A DNA stretch of 64,000 bases from Amycolatopsis deserti (lineage in GTDB: Bacteria > Actinomycetota > Actinomycetes > Mycobacteriales > Pseudonocardiaceae), in assembly GCF_014653945.1 (NCBI RefSeq), contig NZ_BNAU01000004.1, positions 1-64,000 on the forward strand, given 5' to 3'. Position 1 is the first letter of the stretch, and each line of letters opens with the position of its first letter. Of this stretch, positions 35,124-44,345 are shown piece after piece. A model generated the notes under the pieces. It saw only the letters and a list, made by a program, of their open reading frames with translations, was not told where the DNA came from and did not search any database. The position numbers were made by a program, and so were the translations under genes.

Positions 35124-36596
35124 ATGCCGGAAACCCCCGAAGAGGAGACGAAGACCGAGGCCGCGCCCGAACCGAGCGACGACCTCGTCACCACGCAGCA
35201 CACTCTCACCGTCAAGCGGCGCAAACTCGCGTACACCGCCCAGACCGGACGAATCGTGCTGCGCAAGGAAGTGCACACCGACGGCAAGTTCGACGGTTAC
35301 ACCGCCAAGGCCGAGGTGTTCCTCACCTCCTACACGCTCGACGGCGCGGAGCCGGGATCGCGGCCGGTGACGTTCGCGTTCAACGGCGGCCCTGGCTCGG
35401 CGAGCGTGTGGCTGCACATGGGCGTGCTGGGGCCGCGCCGGGTCGTCTCCGGCGACGTCGACTCGCCCGAGCCGCCGCCGTACCGGGTGGTCGACAACCC
35501 GGAGACGCTGCTGGTGCACAGCGACCTGGTGTTCATCGACCCGGTGTCCACCGGTTACTCGCGGCCGAAGAAGGGCGAGAGCGCCAAGGACTTCCACGGG
35601 TTCACCGCGGACGTGGAGGCGGTCGCCGAGATCATCCGGCTGTGGACGTCGCGCAACGGCCGGTGGCTGTCGCCGAAGTACCTGGCCGGCGAGTCGTACG
35701 GCACACTGCGCGCGGCGGCGCTGGCCGGGCACCTGCAGGAGCGGCACGGGTTCTACCTGAACGGGCTGATGCTCATCAGTTCCGTGCTGGACATGGGCAC
35801 GATCCGCTTCACCGAGGGCAACGACCAGCCGTACCCGCTGTTCGTGCCGACGTACGCGGCGATCGCGCACTACCACGGCAAGCACGGCAAGCGGAAGCTG
35901 GCGGACGTGCTGGCCGAGGCGGAGGAGTTCGCCGCGCGCGAGCTGCCGTGGGCGCTGCAGCGGGGTGCGCGGCTGACGCCGGAGGAGAAGGCCGCGGCGG
36001 TGCGGAAGCTGGCGTCGCTGACCGGGCTCGATGAGTCCTATGTGGACCGGGTGAACCTGCGGATCGAGCACGTGCGGTTCTTCACCGAGCTGCTGCGGGA
36101 GCGCGGGCTGACCACGGGCCGGATGGACGGCCGCTTCACGACGTGGGAGCCGGACGGCGGACGCGAGCTGATGAGCGACGACGCGTCGGTGTCGCGGATC
36201 ATCGGGGCGTATTCGGCTGGTTTCAACCACTACGTCCGGTCCGAGCTGGGGTACGAGAACGACCTGCCGTACGAGGTCCTGTCGATGGACGTGGTGCGGA
36301 ACTGGTCGTACTCGGAGTTCGAGGGGCGCGCGGTGTCGGCGGTGGAGGCGCTCAGCGCGGCGATGCGGGCGAACCCGCACCTGAAGGTGCACGTCGCACT
36401 GGGCTACTACGACGGCGCGACGCCCTACTACGCGGCCGAACACGTGCTGGCGCACCTGCAGATCCCGGAGAACCTGCGGGGCAACATCGAGTCGGCCTAC
36501 TACCCGGCCGGGCACATGATGTACGTGCACGAGCCGTCGCGGCTCCAGCAGGCGAAGGACTTGGCCGACTTCGTGCGGTCGAGCAGCAACCGTTAG
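35124..36596 (+). CDS. S10-family serine carboxypeptidase
   Basis: A 490-residue carboxypeptidase-Y-type peptidase. NGGPGSASVWLHMG (about 91-104) forms the oxyanion region. The nucleophile is in AGESYG, the aspartate in GYYDGATPYY and the histidine in YPAGHMMYVH. There is no signal peptide, so it appears cytoplasmic, which is common for actinobacterial members. It should remove C-terminal residues from peptides. A strong hairpin follows its stop. Confidence 0.88.
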   Translation: MPETPEEETKTEAAPEPSDDLVTTQHTLTVKRRKLAYTAQTGRIVLRKEVHTDGKFDGYTAKAEVFLTSYTLDGAEPGSRPVTFAFNGGPGSASVWLHMGVLGPRRVVSGDVDSPEPPPYRVVDNPETLLVHSDLVFIDPVSTGYSRPKKGESAKDFHGFTADVEAVAEIIRLWTSRNGRWLSPKYLAGESYGTLRAAALAGHLQERHGFYLNGLMLISSVLDMGTIRFTEGNDQPYPLFVPTYAAIAHYHGKHGKRKLADVLAEAEEFAARELPWALQRGARLTPEEKAAAVRKLASLTGLDESYVDRVNLRIEHVRFFTELLRERGLTTGRMDGRFTTWEPDGGRELMSDDASVSRIIGAYSAGFNHYVRSELGYENDLPYEVLSMDVVRNWSYSEFEGRAVSAVEALSAAMRANPHLKVHVALGYYDGATPYYAAEHVLAHLQIPENLRGNIESAYYPAGHMMYVHEPSRLQQAKDLADFVRSSSNR

Positions 36597-36599
36597 ACG

Positions 36600-36636
36600 G
36601 GTGATCCGCCGGCCCGGGCGGGGCCGGCGGATCACC
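36600..36636 (+). terminator. Transcription terminator hairpin
   Basis: A perfect 16-base stem (GGTGATCCGCCGGCCC paired with its complement) with a five-base loop begins three bases after the S10 stop. There is no U-tract, as usual for actinobacterial terminators. It can act in both directions. Confidence 0.85.
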
Positions 36637-36759
36637 GCTATGGCGGTTCTCGTCGCGCGATCAGCTTTCGCAACTCACGCCAGTGAACGTTCTCGAAACG
36701 ACCGTTCTGGCCGCGCCGATATCCCGTGGGTGAACGTTGATCAACCCGAAGAGGCGGAC

Positions 36760-37164
36760 ATGCGGCAGCGCAGCAGGAGAACGTGGCGGTGGGCGACCGC
36801 GCCCGGAGCGGTGGTGCTCCTGGCGGCCGTCGGTGCGTGCGGAACCGGAACCTCGCCGACAACGCCGGGTAGGCAGACCGCGAGCAGTTCGGTGGCTCCG
36901 GTGAGCGCGCCGAGTTCCGCGGCACGCACCTCGGCGGAGCTGATCACCGTGCCCGACGTGTCCGGGCTGAACCACCAGCAGGCCCAAGACACGATGCAGG
37001 CCGCGGGCCTGTACAACCTGCGCGAAGTCGACGGGAAGGGCCTGGGCCGGGTGCTCGTCGTCGACAGCAACTGGGTTCAGGTCGGCCAGGACCCACCCGC
37101 GGGCACGAAGGTCACCGCCGACACGGTGATCACCCTGACCGCGATCAAGTACACCGACCGCTGA
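36760..37164 (+). CDS. PASTA-domain lipoprotein
   Basis: A 134-residue exported protein with a lipobox (LLAAVGAC), a Ser/Thr/Pro linker and one PASTA-like domain (about 60-134: ITVPDVSGLNHQQAQDTMQA to VITLTAIKY). PASTA domains bind muropeptides or lipid II, often as parts of kinases or PBPs; here it stands alone. ATG at 36760 follows AAGAGG and fits the signal peptide. Confidence 0.75.
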   Translation: MRQRSRRTWRWATAPGAVVLLAAVGACGTGTSPTTPGRQTASSSVAPVSAPSSAARTSAELITVPDVSGLNHQQAQDTMQAAGLYNLREVDGKGLGRVLVVDSNWVQVGQDPPAGTKVTADTVITLTAIKYTDR

Positions 37165-37236
37165 ACAGGGGCAACAATCGTTGAGAATGCTCCGTTCGGA
37201 GCAGTGAGCCACCGCCGGACGGGGAATCCGACAGGC

Positions 37237-37446
37237 ATGACGGAGAAGCCGGACCCAGCGGTGCTCGCTTCGATGCGACACCGCCTCCGCGTGGGCTCGA
37301 CCCTGGTGACGGTCGCTCTGCTCGCAGCGGTGCTGGCCGTCGCCATCGGCTGGGTGAGCATCTCCGCGGCCGCCGCTCCTATCGCGGGTCTCGCTGTCGG
37401 AGCCGGCATCGGCTGGTGGCAGTACGCGCAGAGCCGCTCGGCATGA
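37237..37446 (+). CDS. Small membrane protein (69 aa)
   Basis: Two hydrophobic helices (about 18-40 and 44-60) follow a short basic N-terminus. The function is unknown. ATG at 37237 is chosen over the GTG at 37204, which adds only polar residues. The gene ends just before a hairpin shared with the convergent S8 peptidase. Confidence 0.5.
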   Translation: MTEKPDPAVLASMRHRLRVGSTLVTVALLAAVLAVAIGWVSISAAAAPIAGLAVGAGIGWWQYAQSRSA

Positions 37447-37450
37447 GAAA

Positions 37451-37475
37451 GGCCGCTCCCACCGCGGGAGCGGCC
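37451..37475. terminator. Bidirectional terminator hairpin
   Basis: GGCCGCTCCC, a five-base loop, then GGGAGCGGCC: a perfect ten-base stem between convergent genes ending at 37446 and 37507. Confidence 0.8.
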
Positions 37476-37506
37476 CCTCCACAACTCAGCGGCGCAGCTC
37501 CGCACC

Positions 37507-39228
37507 TCAGCCGCGCAGGTAGGCGCCTCCTCGCGTCACCGCGGCGTACGCGTCCACCGCGCCGTGGCCGTAGAAGCCGTTGAACGACGGCGTCCCCTGG
37601 CAGGTCGCCGTGTACGTGGCGTCGCGGCCCTCGTCCAGGTAGTCCACCGTCGGCGGCACCGGGCACGCCATCTCAGCCGCCGTGCCCTCGATCACCCGCT
37701 GCACCGCGTCGGGGCTCATCGTGATCCCGCCGCGGCCCGCCCGGCCGTACTCGGACACGATCAGCGCCGCCACGCCCGTCGCGTGCGGGGTGGCCATCGA
37801 CGTGCCCTGCAGGAACTGGTAGTACGCGACCCGGCCGTCCTTCGTGACCGCCTTCTGCACGCCCGCGGCCACACCATCCGGCGTCACGTTGCCGTCCGCG
37901 TCGATCATGCCCTCCGCGACACCGACGTTGCGCGGGTACGCGGACAGGATCATGTTCTCGTTGGTGCGGTACCAGTCCGTGCCGAACCCGTCGCGGAAGA
38001 AGCCGCCCGGCGCGGACACCGAGATCTGCTCCAGACCGTAGTTCGAGTAGTCCGCCTTCGCGCCGGACGGGCCGAACGCGGAGACCCCGATGGTGTGCGG
38101 ACCCTCGACCGGCAACGACAGGCAGGTCGCGTTGTCGATCGTGCGCGGGTGCGCCGACGACGCCGGGTAGTCCGGGCTCGTCGTGTCCGGCTGCGGCGCG
38201 CCCAGGTCGGTGTGCTGGTTGCCCAGCGCCGCGACCTCGGTGACGCCCTTGCGGTAGGCGTAGTTCATCGCCCGCGTCATGGCCTCGGTGATCGTGCGCT
38301 GCTCGATCTGCTGCTCGGCCGAGTCGGCCGGGTTCGACGCGCAGTTGTAGAGCCACGGGTCCACGTAGAAGCTCATGTTGACCACGTCGATGCCCGCGTC
38401 GCCGGCGTAGGTCAGCGCGTCGACGACCGGCTGGAGGAAGAAGAGCCCGTAGTCCTGGCCAGCGCGCAGGTTCACGATCGTCACGTTCGGGGCGACGCCG
38501 GAGATGCCGAACCCGTCCGCGGCCGCGGCGATCGTGCCGGCGACGTGCGTGCCGTGCCCGTTGTCGTCGTGGTCGGCGGGGTCGACGCAGCCGCGGAACT
38601 CGCACGGCCCGTCCACGACCGCGCCGGTCGGGTCGGTCGGGATGTCGCGGGTGAAGTTGCGGGACGCGGCGCGGTCGAAGTTGGGGGCGATGTCGGGGTG
38701 CGAACCGTCGACACCGGTGTCGATGATGCCGACCTTGACGCGCTTGTCGCCCGGCTGCACGGTGCGCGCCATGTCCGAGCGCACCGACTTCAGGCCCCAC
38801 AGCTGGTCGTCCAGCGGATCGGTGCCGGTGGCGCCGGTGGTCGCGCCGCTGCTCTTCGGCGCCTGGCGGCCTTCCTTCTCCACGTCGGACCGCTTCGGTG
38901 CGACCTTCCCCGTGGGCGCCTGGCCGATCGCGATCGCCTTCGCCGCGCCGTAGACGTCCTCGTCGGCCGACACGCGCTGCACGAAACCGTTCGCCGGGGC
39001 GCTCGCGGTGATCAGGCCGACCGCTTCGTTGGTGCGCAACACGGTTCCGCCGGCCTCGCGGATGGCCTGCTCGGCGGCGGCGACGCTCTGTTCACCGGCG
39101 GCCAGCACGGTGAACTCCGTGGCCGGCCCGGACAGCGCGGCGGGTTGGGCACTCGCGCTGGGAAGAACGACGGCCCCGCCGATCAGCGGGACCGCGAGCG
39201 CCGCGATGAGCAACCTGGTTCGTCTCAA
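37507..39228 (-). CDS. Secreted S8 (subtilisin-like) serine protease
   Basis: A protease of about 573 residues with a signal peptide, an I9-like propeptide region (to about 110) and a peptidase S8 domain. The triad lies in VGIIDTGVDGSHPD, DNGHGTHVAGTIAAA and GTSMATPHATGVAAL. It should mature outside the cell and degrade proteins. I prefer TTG at 39228 because AGGAGG lies just upstream of it; starting at ATG 39243 would place that ribosome-binding site inside the gene. Confidence 0.88.
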   Translation of the reverse strand: MRRTRLLIAALAVPLIGGAVVLPSASAQPAALSGPATEFTVLAAGEQSVAAAEQAIREAGGTVLRTNEAVGLITASAPANGFVQRVSADEDVYGAAKAIAIGQAPTGKVAPKRSDVEKEGRQAPKSSGATTGATGTDPLDDQLWGLKSVRSDMARTVQPGDKRVKVGIIDTGVDGSHPDIAPNFDRAASRNFTRDIPTDPTGAVVDGPCEFRGCVDPADHDDNGHGTHVAGTIAAAADGFGISGVAPNVTIVNLRAGQDYGLFFLQPVVDALTYAGDAGIDVVNMSFYVDPWLYNCASNPADSAEQQIEQRTITEAMTRAMNYAYRKGVTEVAALGNQHTDLGAPQPDTTSPDYPASSAHPRTIDNATCLSLPVEGPHTIGVSAFGPSGAKADYSNYGLEQISVSAPGGFFRDGFGTDWYRTNENMILSAYPRNVGVAEGMIDADGNVTPDGVAAGVQKAVTKDGRVAYYQFLQGTSMATPHATGVAALIVSEYGRAGRGGITMSPDAVQRVIEGTAAEMACPVPPTVDYLDEGRDATYTATCQGTPSFNGFYGHGAVDAYAAVTRGGAYLRG

Positions 39229-39294
39229 GGAACTCCTCCTCATCCGGGTGAAGAGGAAGTTACCTCCGCGAACGGGCGAACCGGTACGAAAACC

Positions 39295-40815
39295 CTACCT
39301 TCGTCGGGTCCCGAACAGGCCGCGCGTGATCTCCCGGCCGAGCGAACTCGCCGCGGAGCGGACGAACGAGCGGACGGCCGGGTTGTCCATCGCCTGCCGC
39401 AGGAACCCGGGTTCGGCCTTCTCCGGTTCCCGCTCGGGTGCCCGCTCGGGTGCCCGCTCCGGCTCAGCCGGTGCGACCCGGGCCGCGAGGCGCTCGTAGG
39501 CGGACTCCCGGTCGATCGTCTCCCCGTACTTCGCCCACAGCTGCGAGGCGCCGGCCGCGGCTCGCACCGCCTCCGCCCCGATCGAGCCCATCTTCGACCG
39601 CGGCGCGCGCAGCAAGGTCCAGGCCACCGGCGTGGGCACCCCGCGCTCGGACAGCACGGTCACGATCGCTTCGCCGATCCCCAGGCTGGTCAGGGCCTTC
39701 TCCAGGTCGTAGGCGTCGGTGACCGGATAGGTCTTGACGGTCCGGCTCAGCGCCTTCTGGTCGTCCGGGGTGAAGGCGCGCAGCGCGTGCTGGATCCGCG
39801 CGCCGAGCTGGGACAGCACCGCGTTCGGCACGTCGGTGGGCAGCTGGGTGCAGAAGAACACCCCGATGCCCTTGGAGCGGATCAGCTTCACGGTCTGCTC
39901 GATCCGGTCCAGGAACGCACTGGACGCGCCGTCGAAGAGCAGGTGCGCCTCGTCGAAGAAGAACACCAGTTTGGGCGCGTCCAGGTCGCCTTCCTCGGGG
40001 AACTCCTCGAACAGCTCCGCGAGCAGCCACATCAGGAACGTGGAGAACAACGCCGGCTTGGACTGCAACTCGTCCAGCTCGAGCAGGTTGAGCACGCCGC
40101 GCCCGTCCACCTGCCGGGTCAGGTCCCGCACGTCGAGCTCCGGCTCGCCGAAGAACTCCGCGCCGCCCTGGGCCTCCAGGTTGGACAGCGCGCGCAGGAT
40201 GACCCCGGCGGTGGCCGGGGCGACCCCGCCGATGCCCTTGAGGTCGTCCTTGCCCTCGTCGCTGGTCAGGTGCGTGATCACCGACCGCAGGTCCTTGAGG
40301 TCCAGTAGCGCCAGTCCGCGCTGGTCGGCCCAGTGGAAGATCAGGCCGAGCGTCGACTCCTGCGTCTCGTTGAGACCGAGCACCTTGGACAGCAGGATCG
40401 GGCCGAAGCTGGTGATCGTCGCGCGGATCGGCACGCCCTTGCCGCCGGTGCCGAGCGACAGGAACTGGACCGGGAACGCCTCGGGCCGCCAGTCGTCCCC
40501 GGTCTGCTCCGACCGTTTCGTGACGCGGTCGCCCGCCGCCCCGGCCCCGGGTTCGGCGAGGCCGGACAGGTCGCCCTTGACGTCGGCGAGCACCACCGGC
40601 ACCCCCGCCGCGGACAGCTGCTCGGCCAGCAGCTGGAGCGTCTTGGTCTTGCCGGACCCGGTGGCGCCGGCGACCAGCCCGTGGCGGTTGAGCATCGCCA
40701 GCGGCAGCCGGACCGCGGCGCCCGGATCGGGCGTGCCGTCGATCATGACGGCGCCGAGTTCGAGGGCCTTGCCGTCGGTCGCGTACCCCGCCGCGATCTC
40801 CTGTGCCTTGGTCAT
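39295..40815 (-). CDS. HerA-like/DUF853 ATPase (YjgR type)
   Basis: A 506-residue P-loop ATPase. Walker A GATGSGKTKTLQLL is near residue 51, Walker B KLVFFFDEAHLLFDGA near 285, and sensor-like motifs follow (FFCTQLPTDVP). The DUF853 family is related to HerA/FtsK translocases; its role is not established. The tail is rich in EPERAP-type repeats. ATG start. Confidence 0.85.
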   Translation of the reverse strand: MTKAQEIAAGYATDGKALELGAVMIDGTPDPGAAVRLPLAMLNRHGLVAGATGSGKTKTLQLLAEQLSAAGVPVVLADVKGDLSGLAEPGAGAAGDRVTKRSEQTGDDWRPEAFPVQFLSLGTGGKGVPIRATITSFGPILLSKVLGLNETQESTLGLIFHWADQRGLALLDLKDLRSVITHLTSDEGKDDLKGIGGVAPATAGVILRALSNLEAQGGAEFFGEPELDVRDLTRQVDGRGVLNLLELDELQSKPALFSTFLMWLLAELFEEFPEEGDLDAPKLVFFFDEAHLLFDGASSAFLDRIEQTVKLIRSKGIGVFFCTQLPTDVPNAVLSQLGARIQHALRAFTPDDQKALSRTVKTYPVTDAYDLEKALTSLGIGEAIVTVLSERGVPTPVAWTLLRAPRSKMGSIGAEAVRAAAGASQLWAKYGETIDRESAYERLAARVAPAEPERAPERAPEREPEKAEPGFLRQAMDNPAVRSFVRSAASSLGREITRGLFGTRRR

Positions 40816-40890
40816 GCCGGCCTCCCCGCGTCTGCGCGCGGCCAGCGTAAGCCGGTTCCGGCGAATTCGCAGCTCAGGCCAATCCGCGGT

Positions 40891-41844
40891 TCAGGCGAGC
40901 GAGAGGGCGATCCCGTCGAGGATGTCGTGCTCGCTGACCACCAGTTCGGCCGGTCCGCCGCGGCGGCCGATCTCCTCGGCGAGGATCTGCACGATCAGCC
41001 CGCCGCCGCCGATGACGTCGACCCGGCCGGGGTGGATCACCGGGTTCGCGGCGCGCGCCTCGTGGTCGGCCTCCAGCAGCTGGCCGGACACGCGGGTGAT
41101 GTCGACCGGGGTGAGCCGCGACAGGTGCGTCCGCTCCGAGTCGTACTCGGGCAGGCCCTGGGCCACCGCCGACAGCGTGGTCACCGTGCCCGCGACGCCG
41201 ATCCACGTCCGGGCCTTCGACACGTCCACCACGTCGAACGCCTCGGCCAGCACGCCGGTCGCGAACTCGCGCGCGGCGACGATCTCGTTGGAGGTGGGCG
41301 GGTCCGACTTCAGCGCCCGCTCGGTGATCCGCACGCAGCCGATGTCCACCGACTTGGCCGCGGTGATCGACGCGCGCTTGCCGTCCCAGTCGCCGAGCAC
41401 CAGCTCGGTCGAGCCGCCGCCGACGTCGACCACCAGGAACGGGCCGTCGTCGGGGTCCTGCTCGCCGACCGCGCCCAGGAACGAGAGCCGGGCCTCCTCG
41501 TCGCCGGAGATCACCTCGGCCTCGACGCCCAGCACCTCGCGCGTCATGGCGAAGAACTCGTCGCGGTTGCTCGCGTCGCGGGTCGCGGAGGTGGCGACCA
41601 TGCGCACCTTCTCCACGCCCTTGCGGCGCGCGGCGATGGTGTAGTCCTTGAGCGCGTCGCGGGTGCGCTCCAGCGCCTCGGGGGCCAGCCGGCCGGTCGC
41701 GTCCACACCCTGCCCGAGCCGCACGATCCGCATCTCCCGATGCAGGTCACGCAGGTCGAAGGTGCCGTCGTGACGCTCGGTCAGCTCGGCCACCAGCAGA
41801 CGGATGGAGTTCGTTCCACAGTCGATCGCGGCAACACGGGGCAT
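40891..41844 (-). CDS. ppx: Exopolyphosphatase/guanosine pentaphosphate phosphohydrolase family
   Basis: A 317-residue actin-fold phosphatase. AIDCGTNSIRLLVAE is the phosphate-1 motif, MVATSATRDASNRDEF follows, then VVDVGGGSTELVLGD and the C-terminal VIGGGGLIVQILAEEI. It hydrolyses polyphosphate and/or pppGpp. The short length is typical of actinobacterial Ppx/GppA proteins. It belongs to the conserved eno - ftsB - DUF501 - ppx neighbourhood. Confidence 0.88.
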   Translation of the reverse strand: MPRVAAIDCGTNSIRLLVAELTERHDGTFDLRDLHREMRIVRLGQGVDATGRLAPEALERTRDALKDYTIAARRKGVEKVRMVATSATRDASNRDEFFAMTREVLGVEAEVISGDEEARLSFLGAVGEQDPDDGPFLVVDVGGGSTELVLGDWDGKRASITAAKSVDIGCVRITERALKSDPPTSNEIVAAREFATGVLAEAFDVVDVSKARTWIGVAGTVTTLSAVAQGLPEYDSERTHLSRLTPVDITRVSGQLLEADHEARAANPVIHPGRVDVIGGGGLIVQILAEEIGRRGGPAELVVSEHDILDGIALSLA

Positions 41845-41853
41845 GCGCCCACC

Positions 41854-43017
41854 CTACGGGGTGGGCCGGGTCGTCGATCCCGTGGTCGAGGTCTCCGCCT
41901 CCGTCTCCGGCGGCCCGCACGGGGACGGCGTCTCCGAGGCCGGGGGTGTCGTGGTGGTCGTGGTCGAGGTCGGCGACGTGGTGGTCTCGCAGGTCGGCGA
42001 GGTTTCCGGTGGTGTCGTGGTCGTCGTGGTGGTGGTTGTGGTGGTGGTCGTCGTCGTGGTGCCGCCGGTGGTCGTGGTCGTGTTCAGGTCGGTGCGCCCG
42101 GCCGGTGAGGGCAGCGTGGTGACCGGTGGGGCCGCGAGGATCGACGGCGGCGGCGCCACCGGGGGCGGGGTGGGGACGGCGGTCGCGGAGGGCGCGCCGA
42201 TCGGCACCTCGCTGTCCGGCAGCAGGGCGACGCCGCTGCGGTAGGCCTCGGCCCAGCGGATCACGGTTTCCACGTAGGCGTCGGAGTTGTTGTAGCGGTA
42301 GATGGCGGCGCGCAGCTGGGCCGGGTCGGCGAGGTCCAGACCTCCGGAGCACAGGTAGCGGGCGGTGGCCAGGGTGGCGTCGTAGATGTTGTTCGGGTCG
42401 GCGACGCCGTCGTGGTTGCCGTCGGCGGCGTAGAAGTTCCAGGTGGTCGGGATGAACTGGGTGGGGCCGACCGCGCGGTCCCACACCGTGTCGCGGTCCC
42501 AGCGGCCGCCGTCGCTGTCCGGGATCGCGGCCACCGGGCCGACGCCGTTGAGCTGCGGGCCGAGGATCGGCTCGCGGGTGGTGCCGTTCGCGTCGACGTA
42601 CCCGCCGCGCGCGTGGTTGGACTCGATGCGGCCGATGCTCGCGATCAGGGCCCAGTCGATGTGGCACTCCGGGCGTTCTCGGGTCATCAGGTCGGCCGCG
42701 TTGCGGTAGGCCTTGAGGGCGGTGCCGGGGATGCCGAGGGGGCCGGTGGGGAGGTCCTCGGGCGGCACCGGTTCCGGCGGTTTGGGCAGTTCGCCGTTGA
42801 CGCTGACGCGCAGGATCTCCGGCGGTGACCCCTGGACCGGACCGACCGCGCGGCTCTGGTCGACCGGCGTGGTGGTCGACCAGGTTTCGGTGCCCCCGCT
42901 TGCCAGGCCGGCCGGGATGACGGCGAGGACGCCCCCCATCGCGGCGAGGGTGGTCTTGTGGGCGAGGCCGATTCTTCGCGCCTTGCGGCGGGCGGCCCTC
43001 ACACGAGTCCGGCGCAC
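41854..43017 (-). CDS. Lytic transglycosylase with a threonine-rich tail
   Basis: A 387-residue exported protein. A basic N-terminus and signal segment (about 20-40) lead to an MltB/SLT_2-type domain: ALIASIGRIESNHARGGYVD carries the catalytic glutamate, and AVGPTQFIPTTWNFYAADGN follows. It cleaves peptidoglycan strands. The last 110 residues are Pro/Thr/Ser-rich with a run of more than 15 threonines, a likely wall-spanning or glycosylated tail. GTG at 43017 is eight bases after GGAGGG. Confidence 0.85.
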   Translation of the reverse strand: MRRTRVRAARRKARRIGLAHKTTLAAMGGVLAVIPAGLASGGTETWSTTTPVDQSRAVGPVQGSPPEILRVSVNGELPKPPEPVPPEDLPTGPLGIPGTALKAYRNAADLMTRERPECHIDWALIASIGRIESNHARGGYVDANGTTREPILGPQLNGVGPVAAIPDSDGGRWDRDTVWDRAVGPTQFIPTTWNFYAADGNHDGVADPNNIYDATLATARYLCSGGLDLADPAQLRAAIYRYNNSDAYVETVIRWAEAYRSGVALLPDSEVPIGAPSATAVPTPPPVAPPPSILAAPPVTTLPSPAGRTDLNTTTTTGGTTTTTTTTTTTTTTTTPPETSPTCETTTSPTSTTTTTTPPASETPSPCGPPETEAETSTTGSTTRPTP

Positions 43018-43247
43018 ATTCTCTTCCCTCCCCGAGCAGACGACACATCCGATGCTGAACCGCGGGATGTGAAGTCCGTGTTACCGAAAGGTGCATCGCG
43101 TAGAGGGGGCGGAAGTGTTAGCCGGAAGTTCCGCAGTAGGTGGGGTTTTTTATCGGCCGGGTGCGGGTTTTGGTTGGTACGAACGGACCATTGGTGCGGG
43201 TGCGAGTGGGAATCTCGTGGAGCCTCGGTCTGCCGGTGGTGTGCCGT
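43018..43247. other. Upstream region of the lytic transglycosylase gene
   Basis: No convincing gene. Part of it must hold the promoter for the transglycosylase. The stretch around 43140-43185 is comparatively T-rich and I see no defined site. Confidence 0.4.
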
Positions 43248-43262
43248 TGAACGGTCCTTTCA
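43248..43262. repeat. Distant copy of the TGAAYGGNCCGTTCA palindrome
   Basis: TGAACGGTCCTTTCA differs by one base from the palindrome family at 7581-7985, 35 kb away. It sits at the edge of the 23-base tandem array. Confidence 0.6.
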
Positions 43263-43289
43263 AGTGGTGCGGTGGTTGGGCCGTTCGGC

Positions 43290-43797
43290 GGTGTGCGAGC
43301 CGGCCGGTCGCGCGGGTGCGAATGGTCAGGTCACGCGGGTGCGAGTGGCCGGGTCGCGCGGGTGCGAGCGGTGCACCCGCGAGCGTGCAAGTGGTCAACT
43401 CGCGCCGGTGCGAGTGGTCCATCCGCGAGCGGCCAGTTCACGCGGGCGCGAACGGTCAGCTCACGCAGGCGCGGGCGGTCAGGTCGCGCGGGTGCGAGCG
43501 GTCAGGTCGCGCAGGCGCGAGTGATCAACTCGCGCAGGTGCGAATGGTCAGGTCACGCAGGCGCGAGCGGTCACCTCGCGCGGGTGCGAGCGGTCCACCC
43601 GCGAGCATGCGAATGGTCAACTCGCGCCGGTGCGAGTGGTCCATCCGCGAGCGGCCAGTTCACGCGGGCGCGAACGGTCAGGTCATGCGAGTGCGAGCGG
43701 TCCATCCGCGCGCGGAACCACTCCCGCGGGCGCGAGTGGTCACCTCGTGCGGGCGCGAGTGGTCACCTCGTGCAGACACGAGCGGTCCATCCGCGCG
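43290..43797. repeat. 23-base tandem repeat array
   Basis: About 22 degenerate copies of a 23-base unit (roughly GTGCGAGTGGTCAGGTCGCGCGG). The GTGCGAG core falls at 43316, 43339, 43362, 43385 and 43408, exactly 23 bases apart, and continues to the DUF501 stop codon. Larger blocks are also duplicated: the unit group around 43385-43445 recurs near 43615-43675. There are no unique spacers, and the period is not a multiple of three, so it is not a coding repeat. Confidence 0.85.
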
Positions 43798-44319
43798 CTA
43801 CCCCTCCGCAGCGTCGGCCGCGCAGTCGCCGCTGGGCCAGTCCTCCTTGAGCAGCTCCAGCGTCTCGTCGCCGAAGGGGTTCACTCCTGGGCCCATCGCT
43901 AGGCTGTGCGCGAGGTGCACGTGCAGGCACTTGACCCGCCCCGGCATGCCGCCCGCCGTGACCTCGTGCCCCAGCGGCTCCAGCGCGTCCCGCTGGGCGA
44001 GGTACGACTCGTGCGCCCGGCGGTAGGCCGCGGCGAGCTCCTCGTCCACCGCGAGCCGGTCGGTCATCTCCTTCATGATCCCGGACGCCTCGAGCCGCCC
44101 GACCAGCGACGTCAGCCGAGGGCACGTCAAGTAGTACAGCGTCGGGAACGGGGTGCCGTTCTCCAGCCGCGGGTTGGTCTGCACGACGGACGGGTGCCCG
44201 CTCGGGCAGCGCGCCGCGACCGCCCGCAGCGCACGCGCGGGCCGTCCGAGCTGCTCGGAGATGATGATCCGGTCGGCCTCGGTGACCGGTTCGAACGAGG
44301 GCAGGTCCGTCTTGCTCAC
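43798..44319 (-). CDS. DUF501 family protein
   Basis: A 173-residue actinobacterial protein of unknown function, always close to eno and ppx. Conserved parts: EADRIIISEQLGRPARALRA, PRLENGTPFPTLYYLTCPRL and GGMPGRVKCLHVHLAHSLA, whose Cys and His residues look like a metal site. GTG start. It runs right up to the repeat array downstream. Confidence 0.85.
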   Translation of the reverse strand: MSKTDLPSFEPVTEADRIIISEQLGRPARALRAVAARCPSGHPSVVQTNPRLENGTPFPTLYYLTCPRLTSLVGRLEASGIMKEMTDRLAVDEELAAAYRRAHESYLAQRDALEPLGHEVTAGGMPGRVKCLHVHLAHSLAMGPGVNPFGDETLELLKEDWPSGDCAADAAEG

Positions 44320-44345
44320 GAACCCATTGTCGCAGCCACCGACCG

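Noticed and set aside
43290-43797. CRISPR or coding repeat at the 23-base array
   Set aside because: There are no spacers, and a 23-base period shifts frame every unit, so it fits neither.
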